This document shows, in pieces, positions 54,612-63,598 of a stretch of DNA of 64,000 bases; the stretch's first letter is position 1; every line of letters starts with the position of its first letter. The DNA is from Flavobacteriaceae bacterium (lineage in GTDB: Bacteria > Bacteroidota > Bacteroidia > Flavobacteriales > Flavobacteriaceae), in assembly GCA_024763245.1 (NCBI GenBank), contig JANTFW010000003.1:1-64000 (forward strand). Reading direction: 5' to 3'. The position numbers and the translations under genes are program-made. Under the pieces are notes generated by a model, which worked only from the letters and a program-made list of their open reading frames with translations, had not been told where the DNA came from and did not search any database.

Positions 54612-57101
54612 TTATTTCTTTTTTATACTACTTCGCTTTGTTTTTTTCTTTTTGGGTGTTTTTTTTGCTATTATTTCTTTCACTTTTTCAAGTGTTAATT
54701 TTTCAACCTTTGTTGTTTTAGGTAATTCAATTTTAAGTTTACCTTTACAGATATTATAACGACCCCATCTTGCCTTTTCGACTCTAATTCCTTCTTCTTC
54801 CCAATTCAAGAGTATCTTATCAATATCTTTCTGTTTTTTGATTTCAATGAGCTCCACAATATCTTCTTGTCTCAAATTATCAAAATCGTATTTCTTATTC
54901 ACATTGATAAACTGATTGTTCCATTTAATAAAGGGGCCAAATCTACCCACACCTTTCTGTACCGGTAATCCTTCGTATTCGGCTATAGGCGCATCCGCTT
55001 TTTGTTTAGCGACAATAAGATCTATTGCCTCTTCTAAAGTTAGTTGCATCGGATCCGTACCTTTTGGTAAGGACACAAACATTCCGTCATACTTAATATA
55101 AGGTCCAAAACGTCCGTTAGAAACAATTACTTCGGCATCTTTATAGCTTCCTAACTCTTTTGGAAGCTGAAACAAGTCTAGTGCTTGTTCAAAAGTAATA
55201 TTACTAATAGTTTGGGATCCCTGAAGACTAGCGAATCTAGGTTTTTCTTCATCTGTAACTTCTCCTATTTGCACCATAGCACCGTAACGGCCTAGGCGAG
55301 CATACACATTTTTACCACTGATAGGATCAACACCTAATAGTCTCTCTCCTTTGGCTCTCTCGGCATGTTCTGATACGTGCAACACATTGGGATGAAAATC
55401 ATCATAAAATTCTTTAATGATTCCGGTCCACTCTTCTTTACCTTCAGCAATTTTATCAAAATCTGACTCCACCTTGGCCGTAAAGCCAAAATCCATTACG
55501 TGTTGAAAATTTTGAACCAAGAAATCATTTACTACTTTGCCAATATCGGTTGGAATTAGTTTTCCTTTATCCGCACCTACTACTTCCATCCCTTTCTTTT
55601 CTGATAGGGTGTCATCTTGAAGTTTAATGGTAACAAAGGCTCTTTTCTTACCTTCTAAGAGCGGTTTTTCAACATATCCACGCTTTTGAATGGTTGAAAT
55701 GGTTGGCGCATAAGTCGATGGACGACCAATACCCAGTTCTTCTAATTTTTTAACTAATGCAGCTTCAGAAAAACGATAGGGTGGTTTGGTAAAACGTTCA
55801 GTAGCCGTAATAAAATGGTTGGTCAGTATCTCATTACGATGCATTTTTGGTAACATACCGGATTGCTCCTTATCATCACCATTATCAGTACCTTCAATAT
55901 AAACTTTTAAAAATCCATCAAATTTAATTACCTCTCCATTCGCCGTAAAAACTTCCTTATTATTCGTGTTGGCAATTTTTACATTAGTTCGTTCTAATTG
56001 TGCATCACTCATTTGTGAAGCTATGGTACGTTTCCAAATTAAACTATAAAGTCTATCCTGATCATAATCGACAGATATACTACTATTTTTCATATTGGTT
56101 GGTCGAATAGCCTCGTGCGCCTCTTGAGCTCCTTTAGATTTTGTCGTGTAATTTCTCGGTTTACTATAGGCTTCTCCATAGGTTTCAACAATTGTGGCCT
56201 TTGCGGCAGATTTGGCATCATTAGAAAGCGTTACACTATCCGTTCTCATATAAGTAATTAAACCGGACTCATACAAACGTTGTGCTGTTCGCATTGTTTT
56301 GGCAACAGGAAAATACAATTTTCTTGAAGCCTCTTGTTGTAAGGTAGAAGTAGTAAAAGGAGGTGCCGGTGATTTTTTAGCCGGTTTTACCTGTAAATCA
56401 TCAACCTTAAAGGTGGCCCGAATACACGATTCTAAAAATGCTTCTGCTTCTTTACGCGTTTTATAATTTTTGGGTAGTTTTGCTTTAAACTTTTTACCTT
56501 CTTCATTGCTAAACTCAGCATCAATTCTATAAGAAGCTACGGGTATAAAATTTTCAATTTCTCGTTCTCGCTCTACTATAAGCCGTACTGCTACAGATTG
56601 TACACGACCCGCAGATAAACCAGTTTTAACTTTTTTCCAAAGTACCGGTGATAACTCGTAACCCACTAAACGATCTAAAACTCTTCTGGCTTGTTGTGCA
56701 TTGACCAAGTTGTAATTTAAATCCCTTGGATTAGCAACAGCATCTAATATAGCTTTCTTTGTAATTTCATGAAATACAATACGTTTTGTATTGGCAGACT
56801 TTAGTTTAAGTTGTTCGTACAAATGCCAAGCAATGGCTTCTCCCTCTCGGTCTTCATCACTAGCCAACCAGACTGTTTCAGCCTTTTTCGATAGCATTTT
56901 GAGTTTTTTTATAACATCCTTTTTATCTTCTGTTACAATATATTTAGGTTTAAAGTTTCCTTCAACATTTACACCCAACTCCTTAGATGGTAAATCGGCG
57001 ATATGTCCAAAGCTTGAGGCTACTACAAAGTCCTTTCCTAAAAACTTTTCGATGGTTTTTGCTTTTGCTGGGGACTCAACTATTACTAAATTTTTGGACA
57101 T
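54612..57101 (-). CDS. topA: DNA topoisomerase I
   Basis: Type IA topoisomerase that relaxes negative supercoils. The 829-residue protein begins with a TOPRIM domain (LVIVESPAKAKTIEKFLG, ASDEDREGEAIAWHL). The catalytic Tyr is in LITYMRTDS. AGRVQSVAVRLIVERE and RPSTYAPTISTIQKRGYV follow. Several C-terminal repeats (GPYIKYDGMFVSLPKG, GPFIKWNNQFINV) replace the zinc fingers of E. coli TopA, which is usual in Bacteroidota, and the end is Lys-rich (KKTPKKKKTKRS). Confidence 0.97.
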   Translation of the reverse strand: MSKNLVIVESPAKAKTIEKFLGKDFVVASSFGHIADLPSKELGVNVEGNFKPKYIVTEDKKDVIKKLKMLSKKAETVWLASDEDREGEAIAWHLYEQLKLKSANTKRIVFHEITKKAILDAVANPRDLNYNLVNAQQARRVLDRLVGYELSPVLWKKVKTGLSAGRVQSVAVRLIVEREREIENFIPVASYRIDAEFSNEEGKKFKAKLPKNYKTRKEAEAFLESCIRATFKVDDLQVKPAKKSPAPPFTTSTLQQEASRKLYFPVAKTMRTAQRLYESGLITYMRTDSVTLSNDAKSAAKATIVETYGEAYSKPRNYTTKSKGAQEAHEAIRPTNMKNSSISVDYDQDRLYSLIWKRTIASQMSDAQLERTNVKIANTNNKEVFTANGEVIKFDGFLKVYIEGTDNGDDKEQSGMLPKMHRNEILTNHFITATERFTKPPYRFSEAALVKKLEELGIGRPSTYAPTISTIQKRGYVEKPLLEGKKRAFVTIKLQDDTLSEKKGMEVVGADKGKLIPTDIGKVVNDFLVQNFQHVMDFGFTAKVESDFDKIAEGKEEWTGIIKEFYDDFHPNVLHVSEHAERAKGERLLGVDPISGKNVYARLGRYGAMVQIGEVTDEEKPRFASLQGSQTISNITFEQALDLFQLPKELGSYKDAEVIVSNGRFGPYIKYDGMFVSLPKGTDPMQLTLEEAIDLIVAKQKADAPIAEYEGLPVQKGVGRFGPFIKWNNQFINVNKKYDFDNLRQEDIVELIEIKKQKDIDKILLNWEEEGIRVEKARWGRYNICKGKLKIELPKTTKVEKLTLEKVKEIIAKKTPKKKKTKRSSIKKK

Positions 57102-57124
57102 ACACAGAATTATTTTTGAGCGTA

Positions 57125-57154
57125 CAAAAGTAGATAGTTTTTTTAAAAAACAAA
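57125..57154 (-). promoter_or_regulatory. Predicted topA promoter
   Basis: On the minus strand TACTTTTG fits TAnnTTTG exactly, and TTTG lies 18 bases upstream. The predicted start is about 20 bases before the topA ATG. Confidence 0.65.
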
Positions 57155-57159
57155 TTTTT

Positions 57160-57466
57160 TATTAAATTTTATAAAAAAAATATCCGTTACACCGAATTAT
57201 TTATGGGGCGCTTGGCATCTTGTTATACTTCTTTTTCATACCGTAACTAATTTTAGCCTTGGTAAAATAATCATTTCAGTAGTATCTGCCAAATGCACTA
57301 TATTTTTTGTTGGTAGCCGTTTTTATACCTCTAATTTATGTTAGGTTATATTTTTTTAACGCAAAAGAAATTAAGTTTATGTAGCTTGCATAACTATTTA
57401 ACTTTAGCCAGAATCAAAAAATGGGTCTATATATTTAAGTATAGGTTCAAATTGAAACTTACTTTG
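57160..57466. other. Non-coding stretch between topA promoter and repeat
   Basis: About 300 AT-rich bases with no coding sequence that I can support. The end at 57444-57470 has a small inverted repeat (GGTTCAAA and TTTGAACC) that overlaps the left end of the repeat element. Confidence 0.5.
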
Positions 57467-57625
57467 AACCTGAGTTCGACCTAAGATTTATCTCACAGAA
57501 AGTCAATAATTAGCCCATATACTTTCCCAAATTCACTCAAATTATCCAGATAGTTCTCTTAAATCTGGATTGCCTATAAGCTAATTATCTGAAACTCTGA
57601 GCAAAGCTTAGGTCGAACTCAGGTT
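57467..57625. repeat. Complete intergenic inverted-repeat element (159 bp)
   Basis: The element is bounded by a perfect 19-bp inverted repeat, AACCTGAGTTCGACCTAAG, at 57467-57485 and 57607-57625. Pairing continues inward imperfectly (ATAATTAGC on both arms), and the centre contains a further hairpin (ATCCAGAT with ATCTGGAT). Its right 96 bases recur at 1-96 of the window. It has no ORF, so it resembles a MITE or REP-type element mobilised in trans. No clear target-site duplication is visible at its ends. Confidence 0.8.
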
Positions 57626-57693
57626 TTGAAGTTAAAATGATAAATTTCTGCACATATTACTATATAGAGATTTTCTAAATACAATATGTTTTT

Positions 57694-59271
57694 TTAGTTC
57701 AATTCGCTATCAAACACTTTTAATATTCGTCCTTCAAAAGGAGCTAGAAAATTATTATTTATTTTATTGTGGGTTGAAAAAATCATTGATGAAAATTGAA
57801 CTTGAATCTTCTGTTTTCTTCTTGAGAAATTTAAGAGTGTAATTAATTCATTATCATTATAGCTGCGTTTATATGCTAGAATCTTTTTATTTTCGCAATT
57901 AAATAATTTCCAAGACCCTTTTTGAAAAATTTCGTTATTTTTTCTGATCGTAATTAATTCTTTAAAAAGATTGTAAATGGAGTTTTTATCTTCAGATTGT
58001 TTAGCCACATTTACTTTCGATGTTTTTTTATTAATGGGTAACCAAGGAGTCGCTTTAGAAAAACCGGCATTATAACCTTGATTCCACTGCATAGGTTTTC
58101 TGAGTTTATCTCTTCCGGTATAAAATGGCCAATATTTTCTACCAATTTTATCTCGTATTTCCTTTCGTTTTACGTTTTCGGAAGTCATTCCTATCTCTTC
58201 ACCATAGAATATTATGGGTGTACCAAATGAAGTTAATAGTATTAGATTCATTAATTTCGCTTTTTCCTCACGATAAAAAGCATGCTTTGAAAAACTACGT
58301 AAAATATCATGATTTGACATATTTATTACCTGCCAGCCTCCATTTGGAGTATTTTTATGGGATTTTTGCAATGTTCTTGCATATTTTTTAGGATTCCAAG
58401 GTGTGTACATCAAAGAAAAATCCAAAACTAAATGTAACCTATCTTGTCCATTTCCCGAATAGCTTTTTACAAGATGAGGCTCTCCCGGTGGTAGGGTGTA
58501 AATTTCACCGATAATAACTCTCTCTTTGTATTGATCTATTAGAGAACGTAATTCAGACAGGATAGCTAAAGAAGTTTTTCTATTTCTACTATAGATCTTT
58601 TTTCTGCGAAAAACCTGAGCTATAAAATTTGGATTATTCCTGAATTTTTTGTCTTTTACAATGAAATTTATAACATCCAATCGAAACCCATCTACACCAA
58701 TATCTAACCAATATTTCATATAGTTAAACATCGCACTTTTTACTTCTCTATTTCTCCAATTTAAATCGGGTTGTTCTTTTAGGAAGGAATGCAAATAATA
58801 TTCTTGCGTTTTTTTATCTCGAGTCCAAGCTTTTTCTCCAATAAAATTTCTCCAATTATTTATCTTTTTTTGCCAAATGTACCAATCTCGTTTCGGATTA
58901 TTTAAGGAAGATTTTGATTCCAGAAACCAAGGATGTTTATTTGACGTATGGTTTAGCACCATATCTAAAATAATTTTAATGCCTTTTTCATGTCCTTTTT
59001 CCAATAATTCAAGAAAATCAGCATTAGTGCCGTAATCCTTATCAATTTTGAGGTAATCCTCAATATCGTATCCCCAATCACAATGAGGAGACTTAAAAAT
59101 AGGAGACAACCAAATGGCATCAACGCCAAGAGATGATAGGTAATCTAATTTTTGAATAATGCCTTGCAGATCACCTATACCATCATCATTAGAATCAAAA
59201 AAACTTCGAACATAAATGTGATAAATTATGCCATTTTTCCACCATACAAATTTTGTATTTGTTGCTTCCAT
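57694..59271 (-). CDS. GH13 alpha-glucosidase-type enzyme
   Basis: A 525-residue glycoside hydrolase of family GH13, close to oligo-1,6-glucosidases and alpha-glucosidases. The nucleophile Asp is in VDGFRLDVINF, the acid Glu in VIIGEIYTLPPG and the third Asp in INMSNHDILRSF; the first conserved region is LDMVLNHTSNKHPWF. No signal peptide is present, so it is cytoplasmic. It follows the PHP-glycosyltransferase gene by 18 bases, so both are probably one operon acting on an alpha-glucoside. Confidence 0.9.
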   Translation of the reverse strand: MEATNTKFVWWKNGIIYHIYVRSFFDSNDDGIGDLQGIIQKLDYLSSLGVDAIWLSPIFKSPHCDWGYDIEDYLKIDKDYGTNADFLELLEKGHEKGIKIILDMVLNHTSNKHPWFLESKSSLNNPKRDWYIWQKKINNWRNFIGEKAWTRDKKTQEYYLHSFLKEQPDLNWRNREVKSAMFNYMKYWLDIGVDGFRLDVINFIVKDKKFRNNPNFIAQVFRRKKIYSRNRKTSLAILSELRSLIDQYKERVIIGEIYTLPPGEPHLVKSYSGNGQDRLHLVLDFSLMYTPWNPKKYARTLQKSHKNTPNGGWQVINMSNHDILRSFSKHAFYREEKAKLMNLILLTSFGTPIIFYGEEIGMTSENVKRKEIRDKIGRKYWPFYTGRDKLRKPMQWNQGYNAGFSKATPWLPINKKTSKVNVAKQSEDKNSIYNLFKELITIRKNNEIFQKGSWKLFNCENKKILAYKRSYNDNELITLLNFSRRKQKIQVQFSSMIFSTHNKINNNFLAPFEGRILKVFDSELN

Positions 59272-59289
59272 TATTTAAAACTCTAAATT

Positions 59290-61914
59290 CTAAAGATTTA
59301 GATCTTTTATCAATTGGCCCATAATCTCATCTTTGGAATACTCCGAAGCTCGCTTTAAAGCATTTCGTTTGAAGCTATCCTTTAAACTTGGATTTTCAAA
59401 GTATTGAATGATAAACTTTGATAAGCCATTGGCGTTGGAAGCTACATAGCCACATTTTTTATGTTCAATGATATCTTTTGGACCTTTAGCTTTGTAGGCT
59501 CCTACGGGCAGTCCACAACTTAATGCTTCTAAAACCACCAATCCAAAAGTATCAAAATTAGACGGCAGTACTAACATATCAGAAGCTGAATATATAGCCG
59601 GTAGCTCAGTACTGTCCACCCAACCTAAAAAGAGTGCTTCCGACAGCTCTTGTTTTAGTTGACCTTCAGCAGGTCCTGTTCCTACAAACACCACCTGGAC
59701 TTTATCAACCTCTTTCGCCACCTTATGATAAATTGAGACAATATCCATAACTCCTTTTTCTTTACTCAATCGGCCAACATACAATAAAACTTTTTGATTA
59801 CTACTAATATTAAAAACGGCTTCTTTATCTGTTTTGACAGGGGTGAAATTTTTGCTAACCCAATGACCTGTTTTGTATATTTTAGCATTATCATATTCCA
59901 TTTCATTACTGGCCAACCATTTTTTATGATCGTTGTTCAGTACAAAGAGCTTATCAAAATTCTTATAAAATACTCTTAGTAATCGTCTTACTTTATCTGC
60001 TTGGTGTTGATCCATTCCAATATTTTTGCGAGCAAACATTATCCAATCGGTATGGATATAGAAGTACGCAGGAACTGTAAAAGCATTTTTTAAAATAATA
60101 GAAATAAAACCCATAACACCTTCTGTAGAGCTCATAATTCTATCATAGTTGTTTTGCAGAAATAATTTATGAATTTTATTAATATTTGGAATACGTAAAG
60201 ACTGTCCTTTATAGTTTGGGATTTCTATTTCTAATTCTGGTTTAATTACTATAAGATGTTCATCTGCTTTTAAAGTGTCACTACAGACCAAAAGGTCAAT
60301 AGGTAAGTTTAGTCGCTTTATCTCTGTATGCATCTCTTGCAGTGCTTTAGAAACCCCATTTTTGTCTTCGAAAGTATCGGTTAACCACAGCATTCGTTTG
60401 GGATGCTTCAAAACACCTAATTCATCAGAAAACTCATTGAGTAATTCTCTGTTGTTGTAGAGCACTTTTGAACTCAAGAAATTCGTTCCAAATATCAATG
60501 TAGAACTTAAAAAGGGGAATGATAAACCGTCCAAGAAAGTACTTACTTTTTTCTTTTGTTTTTTTTCAATATGGTCACGAAGGTTAGGTGAAAATTCTAA
60601 ACGCTCAATCATATTTTCAAAATTGAAATTTTCTATTGTTATCTCATTTGAAGTCTTATCTATCTTTTTTTGAAGTCTTTTAAAAAATATACCATTAAGT
60701 TTATCATTTATATCATTGATGCTTCTATAGAAATTCGATGTCATCTCTGCTGGCTCGATATGATGCGCTTTAACAATGTTTAAGGCTTCGTTAAAAATAG
60801 GTTTAAAGGTTTTCTTTACCGCTAGTTTAGTGAGCTTATTTGGGCTTTTCCCAACAAAAACCTTATGAAATAATTTGATAAATTTCATTGTTGTTTTATG
60901 ATGTTTTAACTCTGTAAAGAGATTAGAAAGTAAAACAGCAATTAATTTATCTTGCGTATTGCCTTTGTGAAGTACCATACGTATTAAATCGGGCTTCTCA
61001 AAATTAATAGCTACCTGAAAAATATAGTCTAGAAAGGCAATGGTAAGTTTTTCTATATTTTGATGTCCGCCATAAGGAATTATTCTATGTTCACGAATGG
61101 CTTCTAAAGCTAAATACGATTTAGAGGAAGTTTTTAACCTTTCCTGTAAATTAGGAACATAAAGATAAGAACCGGTATGACCGGCAAATATTCCCATATG
61201 ATCATCGGAACCTCCTGTTAAGGTTTTTTTGAATGGGTTTTGCGTATATAAGTTTACATCTATATCAAATCTTTCGGCATCTTTTTTTAATTGTTCAGGA
61301 GTTAAATTAGTAATCCATTCTTTTACCAACATATTTTGCCAAGTATCGCGTTGCCCATTCAAAACCTCAAAACGTTCAAATATTAGCGCCATCTTGGAGA
61401 AGAAATCAAAAGAGGGTTGTTTGCCTACTGCATAATGATATAGCGGATGTGCCCATACTGTAGGAATATTTTTCTGGTGTGTGTACTTTAAAAATTCATA
61501 TACATTGTATCGTAACTTGTTTAGTTTTACTTCGTCTTCTTTTGTAAAACCATAGGTTAAAATATGTATGCCCACTTTAAAATCGGGAACAGTGACACTA
61601 AATTCCGTTCCAGTTAGAATATCGAAACCTTCTTCTTGTAATTGCCAACACGATGTTGCATTATTATGATTTGTAATGGTAAAAGTATCACATCCACTTT
61701 TTTCTAATCTCTGTATTAAATCTTTTGACTGCAACCAAGTCTCCGGAACACCTAAAATCCGCCCCAAAGTTTCATCAGGAATTTTACTATTATAATCATG
61801 GCAATGAAGGTCAATTTTTAATAAATCATCTTGATTATATCCTTTTAGTTGCGTTTCTAAAAATAATTCAAGATTACTTTTTAATTGCTCTTGAAAAGAG
61901 TTTGTTTTTGACAT
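59290..61914 (-). CDS. PHP-domain / GT4 glycosyltransferase fusion protein
   Basis: An 874-residue protein. The N-terminal part (about 35-290) is a PHP-type metal-dependent domain: KIDLHCHDYNS, FTITNHNNATS, LTGTEFSVTV, VWAHPLYHY and GGSDDHMGIF. A helical middle follows (about 290-490). The C-terminal part (about 500-870) is a GT-B glycosyltransferase of family GT4, with LLYVGRLSKEKGVMDIVSIY and DTFGLVVLEALSCGLPVGAY. The ORF-track start is TTG; the ATG 10 codons inside (MSKTNSFQEQL) is preferred. The PHP part could be a phosphatase acting on the sugar product; this is inferred. The GH13 gene is directly downstream. Confidence 0.87.
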   Translation of the reverse strand: MSKTNSFQEQLKSNLELFLETQLKGYNQDDLLKIDLHCHDYNSKIPDETLGRILGVPETWLQSKDLIQRLEKSGCDTFTITNHNNATSCWQLQEEGFDILTGTEFSVTVPDFKVGIHILTYGFTKEDEVKLNKLRYNVYEFLKYTHQKNIPTVWAHPLYHYAVGKQPSFDFFSKMALIFERFEVLNGQRDTWQNMLVKEWITNLTPEQLKKDAERFDIDVNLYTQNPFKKTLTGGSDDHMGIFAGHTGSYLYVPNLQERLKTSSKSYLALEAIREHRIIPYGGHQNIEKLTIAFLDYIFQVAINFEKPDLIRMVLHKGNTQDKLIAVLLSNLFTELKHHKTTMKFIKLFHKVFVGKSPNKLTKLAVKKTFKPIFNEALNIVKAHHIEPAEMTSNFYRSINDINDKLNGIFFKRLQKKIDKTSNEITIENFNFENMIERLEFSPNLRDHIEKKQKKKVSTFLDGLSFPFLSSTLIFGTNFLSSKVLYNNRELLNEFSDELGVLKHPKRMLWLTDTFEDKNGVSKALQEMHTEIKRLNLPIDLLVCSDTLKADEHLIVIKPELEIEIPNYKGQSLRIPNINKIHKLFLQNNYDRIMSSTEGVMGFISIILKNAFTVPAYFYIHTDWIMFARKNIGMDQHQADKVRRLLRVFYKNFDKLFVLNNDHKKWLASNEMEYDNAKIYKTGHWVSKNFTPVKTDKEAVFNISSNQKVLLYVGRLSKEKGVMDIVSIYHKVAKEVDKVQVVFVGTGPAEGQLKQELSEALFLGWVDSTELPAIYSASDMLVLPSNFDTFGLVVLEALSCGLPVGAYKAKGPKDIIEHKKCGYVASNANGLSKFIIQYFENPSLKDSFKRNALKRASEYSKDEIMGQLIKDLNL

Positions 61915-62071
61915 ATATACTTTTTGCAAAAAAAAGATTAACAAGTTAAAAGAGCGTTAACATATAATTGTTTTATTATTAATTTATCGCTATGAGTTTG
62001 TTAATGTCACCTTTCTTTAAATGGCTACCAACTAATTGCTATAGACAATAGTATTAACAAAAATTTACCGC

Positions 62072-62110
62072 TGACAATTTGTCATATTCATAGATTTGGT
62101 CGTATCTTTG
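62072..62110 (+). promoter_or_regulatory. miaB promoter with palindromic operator candidate
   Basis: TATCTTTG (62103-62110) fits the -7 consensus exactly and TTTG (62078-62081) lies 21 bases upstream. The -33 element sits inside a perfect 13-base palindrome, TGACAATTTGTCA (62072-62084), which is the position of a repressor or activator site. Confidence 0.6.
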
Positions 62111-62149
62111 AACCCTAAATCACTAATAAAAAATCCAGACTAAAAACAA

Positions 62150-63586
62150 ATGGCGGGAGAACAAATAATAGAAGAAAAGAAACAAGGACAAGCCCTACTA
62201 ACCGATGCAAAAAAAGAGAATTCTAAAAAAGTTTTTATAGAAAGTTACGGTTGCCAAATGAATCTCAATGACAGCGAGATTGTGGCCTCTATTCTTTCTG
62301 ACGAAGGCTATAACACCACTATACTATTGGAAGAAGCCGATTTAGTGCTGGTTAATACCTGCTCTATACGTGAAAAAGCAGAGCAAACGATACGAAAGCG
62401 CTTAGAAAAATATCAGGCTGTAAAAAAAATCAATCCAAAGATGAAAGTTGGTGTTATGGGTTGTATGGCGGAACGTTTAAAAGAAAAATTCTTAGAAGAA
62501 GAACAAATCGTCGATCTTGTTGTGGGACCCGATGCCTATCGGGATTTACCCAACCTAATAGAAGAAGTAGTTTCCGGTAGAGAAGCCGTTAATGTATTGC
62601 TATCTAAAGAGGAAACCTACGCAGATATCTCACCGGTAAGACTAAATAGTAATGGTGTATCCGCCTTTGTTTCCATTACACGAGGATGCGATAATATGTG
62701 TACGTTCTGTGTAGTTCCTTTTACCCGAGGAAGAGAACGTAGTAGAGACCCAAAAAGTATACTGCGTGAAATTCAAGAATTAAAAGATAAAAATTATAAA
62801 GAGATAACCCTTCTCGGTCAAAATGTAGATAGCTACCTTTGGTATGGGGGTGGCTTAAAAAAAGATTTTGACAAAGCTACAGCAGAAGCACAAAAAAATG
62901 CAGTTGATTTTGCTAAACTTCTCGATCAATGTGCGACAGCTTTCCCCAATATGCGTTTTCGTTTTTCTACTTCTAATCCTCAAGATATGAGTTTGGACGT
63001 AATTAATAGTATGGCAAAGCACAAAAATATTTGCAAATATATACACTTACCGGTTCAAAGTGGTAGCAGTAGTGTTCTAGAACGTATGAATCGTAAACAC
63101 ACACGTGAAGAATACCTTGAGTTAATTTCAAATATTAGAAAACTAATTCCGGAGTGTTCTATTTCGCAAGATATGATTGCCGGATTTTGTGGTGAAACTG
63201 AAGAAGAACATCAAGAAACACTTTCGTTAATGGAAGAGGTAAAATATGATTTTGGATTTATGTTTGCCTATTCTGAACGACCCGGAACGCCTGCACATAA
63301 ACGTATGAAAGACGATGTCCCACAAGAAATTAAGAAAAGGCGCCTTACCGAGATTATACAACTGCAGCAAAAACACGGTTTGTATCGTATGCAACAATTT
63401 GTTGGAAAAACAGTAGAAGTTCTTATTGAGGGAAATTCTAAAAAATCCGATCAACACTGGATGGGACGGAACTCTCAAAATGCCGTCGTTGTTTTTCCAA
63501 AAACAGGAACTGAAAAAATCGGTGATTTTGTGAATACCAAAATAAATAATTGCACCTCTGCTACACTAATAGGAGAACGAATTTAA
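62150..63586 (+). CDS. miaB: tRNA-2-methylthio-N6-dimethylallyladenosine synthase
   Basis: MiaB is the radical-SAM enzyme that turns i6A37, made by MiaA, into ms2i6A37. The 478-residue protein has the N-terminal motif ESYGCQMNLNDSEIVASIL, VNTCSIREKAEQT and VGVMGCMAERLKE (the three Cys of the second cluster), the radical-SAM motif RGCDNMCTFCVVPFTRG and PVQSGSSSVLERMNRKHTRE. A TRAM domain ends the protein. The sigma-54 activator gene follows 12 bases later. Confidence 0.97.
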   Translation: MAGEQIIEEKKQGQALLTDAKKENSKKVFIESYGCQMNLNDSEIVASILSDEGYNTTILLEEADLVLVNTCSIREKAEQTIRKRLEKYQAVKKINPKMKVGVMGCMAERLKEKFLEEEQIVDLVVGPDAYRDLPNLIEEVVSGREAVNVLLSKEETYADISPVRLNSNGVSAFVSITRGCDNMCTFCVVPFTRGRERSRDPKSILREIQELKDKNYKEITLLGQNVDSYLWYGGGLKKDFDKATAEAQKNAVDFAKLLDQCATAFPNMRFRFSTSNPQDMSLDVINSMAKHKNICKYIHLPVQSGSSSVLERMNRKHTREEYLELISNIRKLIPECSISQDMIAGFCGETEEEHQETLSLMEEVKYDFGFMFAYSERPGTPAHKRMKDDVPQEIKKRRLTEIIQLQQKHGLYRMQQFVGKTVEVLIEGNSKKSDQHWMGRNSQNAVVVFPKTGTEKIGDFVNTKINNCTSATLIGERI

Positions 63587-63598
63587 AGTAGTAAGCTT

